From Lunularia cruciata (lineage: Eukaryota > Streptophyta > Marchantiopsida > Lunulariales > Lunulariaceae), in contig OX419759.1 of NCBI GenBank assembly GCA_948567375.1, positions 62,276,593 to 62,340,592 of the forward strand: a stretch of DNA of 64,000 bases, given 5' to 3'. The first letter of the stretch is position 1. The number at the start of each line of letters is the position of its first letter. The notes under the pieces are model-generated. The model was given only the letters and a program-made list of their open reading frames with translations, was not told where the DNA came from and ran no database searches. The translations under genes were made by a program, and so were the position numbers. This document shows, piece by piece, positions 10,576 to 21,341 of the stretch.

Positions 10576-13275
10576 GATCTTAGACCCAAGCTTACAAGAG
10601 AGGAAAGATTGAGAGTTTGGAGGTTCTTGAGAAGTTACACTAGTTGTTTCGCCTTTAGTATGAAGGATTTGGGTGCTCTGAAGAGACCTGGTATACAAAT
10701 TGAGCTGACTAGTGATACACTAGTTTTTTGACGTCATTATTGCTATAGTGTCATGGAGAGGACATTGATTCATAGCTAGAGTAGAGACCTTTTTGAGGTT
10801 GGTTTGGTGGAGATCTCACATAAAGAGTATGCATCAACTACAGTGATGCTAGCTTAGAAGGATATGCATAGCAACAACATAGATAGGCGGATGTGTGGAG
10901 ATTACCGTCCTATCAACCGACAAACTAGGGCTAATATGTATGCCATTTCTACATCAAAGGAGATTTTTGATGCAATTGGGCATGCAAAGGTCTTCAGTAC
11001 TTTGGATCTTTGAGCGGGATATCATCTATTGCCAATTAAGGAGGAGGATAAGTCCAAGATATCATTTTGGGCTATTGGTTTTCATGGCAAGGATGTGTTA
11101 TATCAGTGGAGGTTCTTACCATTTGGGTTAAAGAATGCTCTTGCTGAGTTCTAGAGGGTCATGGATAGGATCCTAGCTGGATTGGATTTTGCTTGGTGTT
11201 ATATTGATGACATATATTGGTGTTATAGCACTACAACGGAGGAGCATGAGAGACAATTGTTGGAGGTGTTTGAGAGGTTGAGATCTCATGGATTCAAATT
11301 ACATCCTAGGAAGTGTAGGTTATTCCATGAGCAGGTTGAGTATTTGGGTCACACTATCTACCCCTAAGGACTTGGTGTTCAGTAGACCAAGGTGGAGGCT
11401 ATTGCATGTATTCCTCGGCCTACGGATGTGAGCAAAGTGCGAGCATTCCTTGGGTTGGCAAACTTCTATTGCCGCTATGTTAGAGGATTTAGTGCCATTG
11501 CCAAGGCCTTGACAAAACTAACCAAGCTTACATAGGAGTGGTGTTGGGAAGATGAGCAAGAGAGAGCTTTTGTAGAGCTCAAGGAGAGGTTGACATCTGC
11601 TCCTATTTTTAGGAGACCAATCAGAGGACAACATTTTAGGTTCATACTGATTGTAGTATGTTGGGGCTTGGAGTGGTGCTCACCCAACTTGATGATGAGG
11701 AGAAGGAGTTTGTGGTAGCCTATGCTAGTTGCTCCAACAATTCAGCGGAGGCAAAGTGTAGTTCATATGAGGGAGAGTGCTTGGTAGCAGTTTGGGCAGT
11801 AGCACATTTCTGATGTTACCTATTTGGTAACCCTTTCACTCTCATCATTGATCATCAGCCGCTAAATTGGTTGATGGAGTACGACAATCTTTCAAGAAAG
11901 CTTACACGATGAGCTCTGATTTTATAGGAGTATGATTTCATAGCTATTCATAGACATGGAGTGGTGAACCGTGATGCAAATGGGTTGAGTAGAAACCTAT
12001 GTCCCAGCCAATAGGATCAGACCAAAGCATGTTGGCATGGTGTGATAGATGAGGAGATAGTGCCAAGTTAGCATGCATCCGCTTTTCTTTGTATATTTTA
12101 TGAGACTTTGATGGTATCTCTCTCATTGCATATAGGAGGAGTTATTGAGGTTAGAGATCTAGAGAGATATTGGTATAGTTCAGCGAGACATCCATGGTGA
12201 TGTCTTAGTGATGGACTATCTTTGCATTAGTGTTATGGGTGGCACAATTGGAGCCAAGGAGAGAGATTGTGTCCTTCAGCAAGCCAAACAATTCAGATTG
12301 GAAGGCAGACACCTTTTGCATGTATGGGAGGATGGTGGAGTGCAAGTAGTACCACTTCCATCTCAAAGACTACAGTTGGTTCATCATGATCATGAGGAGC
12401 TAGGACATGTTGGAATAAAGCGTACATATAGCTTACTCTAGAGTCATTATTGGCGGTGCAATATGCAGACCAAGGTACAACAATTTGTTGCCTGATGTGT
12501 GGTCTGTGACTGAGCTAGAGCGTCATTCAATGCTCTTATGCCACAATTACACCCATTACCTATCATGGGATTGGGTTACCATTGGAGTTTGGACTTCACC
12601 AGACCTTTACCATTGACTATAAGACATCATTGGTGTGTTTTGGTGATGGTGGAGCACTTTGCCAAATGGATTGAGTTGGTGGCACTTCCTGAAAGGTCTA
12701 GTGAAGGGACAACTTACTCATTCCTAGATTGAATTCTTAGTTATTTTGGTGCACCAGCTGTGGTTTTGACTGATCAGGGTACATAGTTCTTAGGGGAGTT
12801 TCAAGTGCTATGTGAAAAGGCTTTGATTGATCATTCTACTACATCCCAAGATCACCTTGAGGCAGATGGCTTAGCAAAGAGAGTGGTCCAGACGGTGAAG
12901 AGAGGATTGCAAAAGTATGGTTTGTAGAGAGGCCACTTGGGAGATTGGGCTCTCCAATTACCTTGGTTGGCCATGGACTATTGATTCAATTGGCAAGCCT
13001 CCTTAGCATCCTTCTCTTTGTACTTTCTACTCTATGGACAAGATCCAGATTTACCTACAGCCATTTTTTGAGATGCTATTGTAGTTTTGGACTTGGATGA
13101 TCCAGATATATGGATGAGGGCATGTTCTCAACAGGTAGAGATCTTTCGGAGAATGATGCCGATGTCCTTTGAGAACTTGGCAATTGCCTAGCATAGAGAT
13201 ACATTATGCTATACAACCATTTGAGGAGGAGGTTATAGACCCTCAATCCATTGATGTCATCCAGGTGACTATGTA
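10576..13275 (+). pseudogene. G pol: RT, RNase H and integrase, broken
   Basis: Conceptual translation shows GDYRPINRQT, then STLDL with a stop, AGYH, WRFLPFGLKNA and the catalytic YIDDI at about 11198-11212. FLGLANFYCRYV (connection), an RNase H region near 11640-11900, and an integrase zinc region with HEELGHVGIKRTYSLL follow. The integrase core has LDFTRPLP, VLTDQGT and DHLEADGLAKRVVQT. At least a dozen in-frame stops and some frameshifts are present, several of them CAG or CAA to TAG or TAA. It cannot encode a working enzyme. Confidence 0.82.
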
Positions 13276-13296
13276 TATCTATAGTAGACAACACAA

Positions 13297-13629
13297 ATGA
13301 CACTTGATGTTTTGATAGGCCACACTATCTTGAGAGTGCATGAGGTTTTGCCATCTGGAGTCCTTGTGTTGGAAGGACGTGATGGTGTTGTTTGGAAGGA
13401 TCATGTGCGCAATTGTGCACCATGCCACCTCCCAAACATTGATGGTTCTATGGACCCAAGCTTGGCACTTGTACGTGCCGGCTTGAGGTGTATGTCATGT
13501 GGCTCTTCTGGTGGAGTTGCTACTATGTTAGTGTATGATAGTTGTTTGAGAGGATGGCATATAGCATGTATGACTCTTCCCCTCACGGTGGTCCCTCAAG
13601 GACAATGGTTATGTCCTAGATGTACTTGA
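13297..13629 (+). pseudogene. G integrase C-terminus with PHD-like zinc finger
   Basis: An open 110-codon stretch ends the G polyprotein. The first part (TILRVHEVLPSGVLVLEGRD, WKDHVRNCAPCHLP) looks like the small barrel domain at the integrase C-terminus. The second part reads CMSCGSS, then YDSCLRGWHIACM, PLTVVPQGQW and CPRC at the very end. This is the C4HC3 layout of a PHD finger, with the third ligand position Tyr instead of Cys. PHD fingers usually read histone H3 tails, so here one could guide integration as chromodomains do in chromoviruses. That role is inferred. Upstream frames are broken, so it is listed as part of a pseudogene. Confidence 0.65.
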
Positions 13630-13798
13630 CCTATAGCTAGTTCATTCTTTATATGGTATAGATTGCAGACATGTGATTAACGATGGAACACCACAACACT
13701 CGGCCTCTTGATCTTTGCCCATATTAGGGTGTACCATATACTTGGAGTAGATGGCTATGTAGAATTAGAGGGACCTAACCGCCAGCTAGGGGAGCAAT
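13630..13798 (+). other. G 3' untranslated stretch
   Basis: These 169 bp lie between the polyprotein stop and the LTR. They contain no ORF. A short purine-rich run (AGGGGAGCAAT) precedes the LTR and may be the polypurine tract. Confidence 0.4.
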
Positions 13799-13993
13799 TG
13801 TGGCAATTTAGAGTTTATGTATGACTTATGTGTGAGTTGTGCTTCTATAATGTATGATGTTGACATCAATGTATGTTGTGTAGCAATGTATATACGCATG
13901 ATAGTTGTCACATCATTTGTAGTGTTGCATCTAAATTGCTCAAACACTAGAGTTCCATTGATAGTAGTTAGAGGCATTTTGATAGTTACTCAG
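13799..13993 (+). repeat. G 3' LTR, truncated
   Basis: It begins TGTGGCAATTTAGAG and matches, in reverse complement, the sequence ending at 57883 in F. It breaks off after about 195 bp, where element H sequence starts. Confidence 0.7.
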
Positions 13994-14042
13994 CACCTCA
14001 GGAATTTTGCAGAAAAGAATGAAAGGGAAAGAAAGAGTTCTG

Positions 14043-17000
14043 AAGACAACAAAGGAAATGGATGACAACGAGACTATCATTGGAGTGTTGGAGAATTGGG
14101 GAGAAGGTAGGGCAGTCTAGAAGGTGATTGGGGCAATGGAGAAAGGAGAACCTGTGATTGAAATAGGAAGGGAGCTTCATCAAACACTTTCAGAGTTGGT
14201 TCATGAAGTGAGATGTGACACTAAGTACAAAATAGTGTACAAAAAGGTTTGTCCTATTGCTGTCCCATTGCCATTGGATGCTTTTGAATTGTTGCATAGG
14301 ACTAGAGAGGAACCAAGATTGAGACATGAAAAGGATATTGGTCATTCGTTTACTAAAGAGACCTTGGATGAGCTTACAGTCGGAGGGGATGGTTTTCTCA
14401 CAAAGGTTGAGCGCCATGCATTTAAGGAAATGATTGGTAAGTGCGGGAAAGCTTTTGCTTTCAAGATCAAGGAGATTGGGTGTTTGAACCCGTAGGAAAT
14501 CACACCAATGATAATTTTCACGGTTCTGCATGTACCGTGGGATCTGAGACCAATACCAGTGCTAAAGGCGCTTCTACCCCAGCTGACAAAACTATCGAAG
14601 GAGAAAGTTCAGGCAAAGATTTTAGAACCATCAGAAGTGCCATACTCAAATTGCTGGTTCACAGTCCGGAAAAAGAAAGGTAAGTTGTAGTTCATACAGG
14701 ATATGCAACCGCCAAATAAGGTAACAATCCGGAATTTTCATGTAGGACCAGCTGTGGATGAATTTGCTGAAGACTTTGCATGGAGGGCAATTTACTCTAT
14801 GGGAGATTTGTATTCAGGTTATGATTAGTTTCAGCTTGCTGAAGGGAGCCAAAACATAACCACGATACAAACACCATTAGGCCTGATACGTATGTGCACT
14901 CTCCTGATGGGGGCTACTAACTCTATGGCGCATATGCAAAGCACTATGAATCTTTTATCCTTAGGAAGACCCGTCTATTCTTGGATGATATACTTGTCAA
15001 GGGCTGCACAGAGAGCAAGGAGGATGAAACTTTGATGGATGGGGGTATTAAGAGGTTTATCATAGATCATATTCAGGATGAAGAAGCAATACTAAGAAGG
15101 TTGATTGAAGCGGAGGTGACTCTCTCTAGAGAGAAGTCAGCATTTGGACTTGGAGAAATCCTTGTGGTGGGACACTTGTGTGGCTTGTATGGGAGGAAGC
15201 CGAATCCGGAGAAGGTAGACATAATTGGGAAGATCAAGGACTGTTCCTTGGTTTGGGAGGTAAGAAGGTTCTTAGGGGCATGTGTTTTCTATCATATCTG
15301 GATTCCGCACTTTGGTCATGTTGGTAAGACGCCCTACCAGCTTTTGATGAAAAGGATCAGGTTTGTATGGAGACCGGAACATTCGGCTGCTATGGCAAAA
15401 CTGAAGAGAGCACTACAGAACCCGCTTGTGCTCCACCCGCTTGACTACTGCTGTGGGCAACCGATTATAGTTATGATTGACTCAAGTCCCTACGCTGCTG
15501 GTTGGGCTGCGGGCCAAGATGATGAGAATGGCAGCAGATTTGCAGCAAGATTTGGAGCAAAGATCTTCACGGAATGGCAGCGGAGGTACCCTCAGATCAA
15601 ACAGGAATTGTGGGGTGCCAAGATAACGCTAAGACAAGATAGAAACTGCCTAATATGGACCTATGTCATCCTAGAGACAGATTGCTTGCCAATGCTTGGA
15701 ATGGTTGCCAACTGTGACACTCCAGACATTGCCATGTTTTGTTGGATAGCGTTCATTCAGATGTTTAATTCAGAGCTAAGGTACATAGCTGGGAAGGACA
15801 TTTTAGTAGCTGATATGCTGTCTAGAGCATGTTATGAAAGAGCTAAAAATGACTGTATGGTGGATGTGCATGAGCTGGACTTGAACTTACCCTTTAGAGA
15901 AGAATTGTGCAAGGATGATCTTCTAGTTGTTGGAAAGTATCTTAGTTCTCTAGAGAAGAACTCCAAATGGAACAAGGAAGAGTTTGAGAAGATTAGAAGG
16001 AGATCCGGAAAATTCTTGTTGAAGGATGGGTATCTATGGCAAAGGCCCAAGAGCAGCTCTAGAGTTCCACTAAGAGTGTTGGGAGATGAAGAGACAAAGC
16101 AGAGAGTGCTATGGGAGTCGCATGATGCGGATGCTGCCGGACATCATGGGATTCAAGGTACATACGAGCGCATCCGGGGTTTATACTGGTGGCCAGGTAT
16201 TTATATAGAGGTACAATGGTATGTGGAAACCTATGAAATCTGTCAGATCTACTCCAAGGTAAGGCACAGAGATGGTTTGAAACCTACTTATCCATTAAAT
16301 CTCAATTTTTTTGGGGTTTTGGACTTGGTTCATATGCCTTTAAGAGTACAAGGAGCTAAATATCTAGTATTAGCTAGGGAAGATCTGTCTAATTATGTGG
16401 AAGGAAGAGCATTATTGTCTACACATACCCAATAGGTGTGTCAGTTTGTCTTAGAGGATATCATTGCCAGGCACGGATGTTTCTACCGGATGAGGTCAGA
16501 TCAAGGAGAGTTGGATGCAAGGGAAGCAGCTGACTTCTTTGCTAAGTTCAACATTAAACTGAACCTGACTACTGCCTACAATCCGGAAGCCAATGGTAAG
16601 AGTGAACGAGGTCATCCGCCGATAGTGATTGCTTTGGTGAAGGCTTGCCAAGGTGAGACATATAGATGGCCTGATTTGCTGCCCTTAGCGCTTATGGATG
16701 ATAGGTTAACTTGCACCTTGGTAACTGGGATGCCACCTGCTGAGTTAGTATCAGGGCACTTACCTATTATGCCTGTGGAAGAGGACATCGTTAGTTGGTA
16801 AACTGTTCAATGGGAGGATAATGTGTCTACAGAGGAATTGATAATGCGCAGAATTGAGCACTTTAATGTGACACCGCAGAAAATACAAGTGGCACACAAG
16901 AAGGTGAAGGAAGCACGGCTGAGGAACAAAGTATACTTTGACAAGACTCACCGGTTGTGACCAATGCCTATCAATGAAGGGGACTGGGTGCTAATTTCTG

Positions 17001-17173
17001 ATAACAGCCTAGACGTATAGCATTCTACCCTCAAGAAGTTTGCCCGCTGTTGGCATGGTCCATTTGTTGTTACCAAAGTTCACAAGAATGCCACCTATAG
17101 TGTGTGGGAGCTAGATGGTGCTACACATTGTTTGCGTTATGTAGGGAAAAGGGTTAAACTTTTCAAGAGGTGA
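14043..17173 (+). pseudogene. H pol: RT, RNase H and integrase, broken
   Basis: Pieces read in shifting frames include GFLTKVERHAFKEMIGKCG, a VPWDLRPIPVLKALLPQL run, NCWFTVRKKKGKL, FIQDMQPPNKVTIRN, GDLYSGYD and the catalytic FLDDILVKGC near 14970-15000. A long open frame (14981-16435, 484 codons) continues with LVVGHLCGLYGRKPNPEKVD and FLGACVFYHIWIPHFGHV. It then has RNase H (VMIDSSPYAAGW), an HHCC-like domain in which one Cys is Tyr, and the integrase start. The frame 16436-16801 has RSDQGELDA and NPEANGKSERG (catalytic Asp and Glu). The C-terminal GPFVV motif is at about 17060. Stops at 14493 and 16433 and several frameshifts inactivate it. I associate this RT style more with fungal Ty3 elements, from pattern memory only. 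Confidence 0.8.
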
Positions 17174-17691
17174 TTGGGAACCGAGGAGGAAAGAGATTGT
17201 GACTTCAGCTCTGGAGGTGATTTGGAAGATGCCACTGAAGAAAGCTGATATTGATCACTCCGGACTTGCTGGTGCCAGACTGGTGGCTGCACAAGATTGG
17301 TGGGGGTGGATGTTGTCTAGAAAATAGTCTACATATTGTATTGGTGCCATTTGGTGTGAGTTTTTCATGTAAGTGAACTCAAAGGTTTATGTTATGGTGA
17401 AATTTGTAGTTGTTTTGTGTTCTTGTAAGCTCAAAGATTTTCTCTTGTGTTAAGAGAGGGAGGAAATTGAGTGGTGGATTTTCTTTAATGTTACATAAGC
17501 TTGGGGTTTATTTGCATGTCACTTAAGCGTTGGAGTTTGTTTATGTTATTGGGGTCTCAAGAGTATTTTAGTTAGCTGCAGTAGCAAAGGGGTTTGGGGC
17601 TTGGAGAGAAACACCTGAACAGGTCTGCTGGAAGAAAAAAAAAAGAAAAAAAAAGAGGAAGACAAAGAGTATCAAAAGGAGTTTTGGGAAA

Positions 17692-18590
17692 GGGACTTTG
17701 ATGAAGAAACAAGAGTTTTTGGTGAAGAAAGAAGGCTGGAAAGGAAGAGTAGGGTTTGGGAGAGAGATAGGAAGTGAAATTCCTAGAGGAAGGAGATGTT
17801 TTGGGGAGATTAGAGGGTTTTTAGAGAAGTTTTGAGTGACTGAGGAAGAAATGTGTCTTCTGGAGAAGACATGGAGGGACTTTGATGAAGAAATGAGAGT
17901 TTTTGGTGAAGAAAGAAGGCTAGAAAGGAAGAGCAGGGTTTTGAGAGAGGTAGGAAGTGAAATTCTTGGAGGAAGGAGATGTTTTTGAGATATTAGAGGG
18001 TTTTTAGAGGAGTTTTGAGTGACCAAGGAAGAAATGTGTCATTGGGAGAAGACAAGGAAGGGACTTTGATGAAGAAACAAGAGTTTTCAGTGAAGAAAGA
18101 AGGCTAGAAAGGAAGAGTAGGGTTTTGAGAGAGAGATAGGAAGTGAAATTCCTGGAGGAAGGAGGTGTTTTGAGGAGATAAGAGTGATTTTAGAGGAGTT
18201 TCGAGTGATTGAGGAAGAAATGTGTCTTTGGGATAAGACAGGGAAGGGACTTTGATGAAGAAACAAGAGTTTTTGGTGAAGAAAGAAGGCTGGAAAGGAA
18301 GTGCAGGGTTTTGAGAGACAGATAGGAAGTGAAATTCCTAGAGGAAGGAGATGTTTTTGAGAGATTAGAGGGTCTTCAAAGGAGTTTCGAGTGACTGAGG
18401 AAGAAACGTGTTTTCAGGAGAAGACAATGAAGGGACTTTGATGAAGAAACAAGAGTTTTCAAAGGGGAGAAAGAAGGCTGGAAAGGAAGAGCAGGGTTTT
18501 GAGAGAGATAGGAAGTGAAATTCCTGGAGGAAGGAGATGTTTTTCAAGAGATCAAAGGGTTTGTAGAAGAAATCAAAGTGACAAGGAAGG
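17692..18590 (+). repeat. Tandem array, five units of 184-186 bp
   Basis: Units begin GGGACTTTGATGAAGAAA at 17692, 17876, 18060, 18246 and 18432. Each continues with GAGTTTT, GAAAGAAGGCT and GGAAGTGAAATTC. The last unit is the most diverged at its end. Confidence 0.85.
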
Positions 18591-18932
18591 ATCAAAAGAA
18601 CTCAAGGTGACATGGAAGGATTGAAGGAAATTAAAGAGATAGGAAAGGACAGTAATCGAGGAGTGTGGTAGGGACAGTGAAGAAAGAAAGAGAAGTATCG
18701 AAAGGGATTTCTGAGAAGGGATTGAGAAGGGAAGGAAATCACAGGGACAGAAAAGTGAAGGGGAAATCAACCAAAAGCAGAGGATTTGAGGAATCAGGAA
18801 TCAAAGACAGAGAGCTAAGGAATCAGGAACAAAAGCAGAGTTTTGAGGGATCTTCTACATAGAGTTCAGGAAACAAGAAAAGCAACATCAAAGGAGATCA
18901 AAACCAAGAGAGAAACAAAGAGGAGAAATGAT

Positions 18933-19430
18933 TGCAGGAGTTTAGATAGTAAGGAGTTTTGGAAGATCTATGGCTGGCAGGAAGTTTCGGGAATTGACAT
19001 GAATTTTGGGAAATAGCAGAGGAGAATGTTTGCAGGAGCTTAGACAGTGAGGAGTTTTGGAAGATCAGTAGGTTGGCAAGATGCTTTGGGAATTGACATG
19101 GATTTTGGGAAATAGCAAAGGAGAATGTTTGCAGGAGCTTAGACAGTGAGGAGTTTTGGAAGATCTATAGGTTGGAAGGAAGCTTCGGGAATTGACATGA
19201 GTTTTGGGAAATAACAGAGGAGAAATGTTTGCAGGAGCTTAGACAATGAGGAGTTTCGGAAGATCAGTAGGCTGGCAGGAAGTTTTGGGAATTGACATGA
19301 GTTTCAAGAAATAGCAAAGGAGGAATTCTTGCAAGAGTTTAGACAATGACGAGTTTTGGGAAGGTCAGTAGGGCTGGCAGGAGTTTTTGGAAATTGACAT
19401 GGGTTTGAGGAGAAGTGTTTATAGGAGAAC
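18933..19430 (+). repeat. Tandem array, five units of about 99-100 bp
   Basis: Units begin GCAGGAG or GCAAGAG at 18933, 19032, 19131, 19231 and 19331. They share GAGTTTTGGAAGATC and GGGAATTGACATG. This array is distinct from the 185-bp array just upstream. Confidence 0.82.
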
Positions 19431-19802
19431 AGTGAGGATTTCAGGGAGAAACAAAAGAGGGAGAATTTCCAAGGGAAAAGCTGACATGTGACATGAATGA
19501 CTGAGCAAATGCTGGCACAAGACTTTGAAAATAGAGAGTCAAGGATAGTTGTGCACTGAACTGCTGATAGAAGTTTTCTGAAAGGAGAGCAGAGGATGTT
19601 TTCACAAAAGGATCTTTGGGCTGAGAACAGAAACCTTTGCAAGGAAGCATTGATGGGAGTGCTGCTGGGAGGTGAAGAAAGAGGTCCGGTGAGTTGTCTC
19701 TACCGTTATTTGACAGAATGTGTGTAAAAAGCACCAGCTAAGATGATTTCCTGTCATAATTTAGTGCAACCACTGTATAAACTGGAGTTGTTTGGCTTGT
19801 CC

Positions 19803-20481
19803 TGTAACACCCATTTGTGCATGTGTGTGGTATTGTGATATTTAGCTTGGTATTACAAGTACTTAAGAGATATTATTTATATAGAGATAAAGGATGGTTC
19901 TATATTAGTCATGGTTAGCTAAAGTTAGTCATAGCTAAGATAGATGGGACCTTACTTTAGAGGAAGTAGAAAAGATGAGCACCACTGTTTTGGATTTTAG
20001 TGTGTTGACTTGGTATTATTCCTAGGTGTTTGGCTTTGGGGAAAGAGTTGAGAACTCTTGGGCCCGCAAGCCTTTTTGTTTTGGATTCTTCTTTAGTCCA
20101 AGGATAGCCCATGTGAAGGAATCCTTGCTTTAGTGGTTGGGTCAAGATAAGGGGAATATGCCCATGTGAATGGATATTCCTTTCTACTTTTTGACTTTAC
20201 TTGACTTTTAGTCTAGTAACTTGAGTTACTACGGTAATTAGTAACTTTGGTACGTAACTATTTCACAAGTATATAAACAAGGAGTGAGGAGGTACTCATC
20301 ATCCTTTCATTTGCAACTATCTCTCTTTCATTGAGTTCTCTAGTGAGCAATGTCTTGAGTCTTGGAGTGTTAGCCTTGGAGGAGTATGATGGAGTTGGGG
20401 TTCCTTGCCTTCTTAGTCCATGGTGCGCTACCATAATAGCCATCAGAGGTTCATCCTGAGTGAGAGACAGGCCGGCTCACA
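19803..20481 (+). repeat. A2 5' LTR
   Basis: 679 bp, from TGTAACACCC to CCGGCTCACA. It would supply the promoter (TATATAAA near its 3' third), the transcription start and, in the 3' copy, the polyadenylation site. A minus-strand open stretch in it recurs in every copy and is not considered a gene. Confidence 0.95.
20270..20277 (+). promoter_or_regulatory. Probable TATA box in A2 5' LTR
   Basis: TATATAAA lies about 205 bp before the LTR end. It is conserved in the A1 LTR (near 3550) and in the 3' LTR. RNA would start about 30 bp downstream, giving an R-U5 region of roughly 170 bp. Confidence 0.6.
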
Positions 20482-20485
20482 TTTT

Positions 20486-20502
20486 TGGTTCCGTTGCCGG
20501 GA
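20486..20502 (+). other. A2 primer binding site, tRNA-Asp type
   Basis: TGGTTCCGTTGCCGGGA follows the LTR after TTTT. It matches the tRNA-Asp complementary PBS of Athila/Tat elements except at two bases (GC to TT). The primer for minus-strand DNA synthesis would bind here. Confidence 0.65.
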
Positions 20503-20522
20503 CCTCTCTAGAAGGCAAGATA

Positions 20523-20693
20523 ATGTTCCGCGTCCAATTCTACATTAGGCAGAAGGAGGCTATGAGAGCTCACTTGGAGAGAACATTAGGAGAGGAGAGG
20601 GCTGAACTTATGTTAGAGAACCAAGATCCATTTGTATACCCTGTAGTTCATTATGATGTCTTTGAGGTGATTTTGTACATCTTGTACACATGA
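20523..20693 (+). CDS. A2 leader module L1 (56 residues), unknown function
   Basis: This is the first AUG after the PBS. The product reads MFRVQFYIRQKEAMRAHL, then LGEE, then DPFVYPVVHYD and ends EVILYILYT. There is no signal peptide and no metal motif. The same arrangement (MR-x-x-L, G-x-E, P-x-x-x-PVV-x-Y, YIL) appears in L2 of this element and in the leader ORFs of B2 (31270), C2 (42125, minus) and E (60726). These belong to other Ty3 lineages, which argues that it is translated and selected. It may act in translation control, RNA packaging or as a small structural partner of gag. No role is established. Confidence 0.6.
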   Translation: MFRVQFYIRQKEAMRAHLERTLGEERAELMLENQDPFVYPVVHYDVFEVILYILYT

Positions 20694-21341
20694 GAGGAAT
20701 TGGAGAGATTGTGTGAGGTGGATTGCAGATTTTGGGGATTAAGGTGATTTTGGGCAAAATCTCAAGTTTGAGATCTGGACTTGAGATTTCTACACATGAT
20801 AGCTTGGGTTATCTTTCAGTTAGCACACTTGAAATTATTGAGAGAGCTTCTATGCGCACTGGGCTAGAATTTTTGAAAGTTGATAGGGTAAAGTGCTCCC
20901 GCAACTGCATGCTCTCTGGAAAATTGTACAGAGTCTGCCATTTCTTCAATTTTCAGTGAATTGTCCTGAAAATTTCCAAGAAAATTCAGTGCATTGTATC
21001 CTACCTGCTGCCACAAAAATTAGAGAGAGATCGTTTTTGCGCAGGGCGTGATGAGTTTTTGAAGTGAGGGGGGTGGTTTTCAGACCAAATCTGAAATATG
21101 GGTGCTGAATAGAAAGGTGTCTAGGCCAAATGGCTCAATGAAAAGATCTGAAATTTTGCAGGGAGGGACGCCCTGGAGTTGTGATTAAGTGTGCAAAATT
21201 TCAGAGGACTGTGACGTATTGGTTGGGAGATTTGAATGACATTGTGAGGAAGGGTCAATTCTGCAGAGTGGAGATCTCATGCATGAGAAGCTTGAGATCA
21301 ACAAAAAGCATGTTTGAGTGTTTAGATTCATCTTGGGGAAC
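20694..21341 (+). other. A2 leader stretch between L1 and the CCHC ORF
   Basis: About 650 bp, colinear with A1 (3974-4618). Short open pieces occur, for example 20723-20959, but the frame changes several times in both copies and I recognise no domain. It may be untranslated leader or the remains of an older ORF. Confidence 0.5.

Larger units (their letters stand above)
10576..13993 (+). mobile_element. G: Ty3/gypsy fragment with PHD-like finger after integrase
   Basis: The order is RT, RNase H, integrase, a PHD-like module and the beginning of a 3' LTR. The 5' end is cut at A1 and the LTR is cut at 13993 by H. Element F (57258-60280, minus strand) is a second copy. The RT type differs from families A, B and C. 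Confidence 0.82.
13994..19802 (+). mobile_element. H: Ty3/gypsy element of a distinct RT type, with very long LTR
   Basis: H contains pol (14043-17173), a GGTGGGGGTGGA polypurine tract (17299-17310) and a 3' LTR from 17311. A2 interrupts the LTR at 19803, and it appears to resume at 27609. No 5' LTR or gag is visible, because the left side is truncated at the G LTR. Confidence 0.75.
17311..19802 (+). repeat. H 3' LTR, first part, strongly purine-biased
   Basis: It starts TGTTGTCTAGAAAATAG directly after a polypurine tract, as an LTR should. From about 17620 to 19480 the plus strand is mostly G and A, with two tandem arrays inside. The LTR end is not certain. If it resumes at 27613 and ends TTAGTCTACA at 27990, the LTR is about 2.9 kb. 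Apparent minus-strand reading frames here are low-complexity by-products. Confidence 0.55.

Noticed and set aside
10576-10600. A1 target-site duplication
   Set aside because: GGTAC and GATCT do not match with any shift, so no duplication is claimed.
17692-19430. Regular repeats considered as a CRISPR array
   Set aside because: Units are 99-186 bp and tandem without unique spacers, and the DNA is plant nuclear.
17568-19734. Minus-strand Ser/Phe/Leu-rich frames across the H LTR
   Set aside because: They are the complement of purine-rich tandem repeats. The repeated composition, not coding, keeps them open.
19957-20443. Minus-strand open frames in the A LTR, repeated identically at 27084-27570
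   Set aside because: They lie inside the LTRs, recur only because the LTRs are copies, and the decayed A1 LTR does not keep the longer one. No domain is seen.
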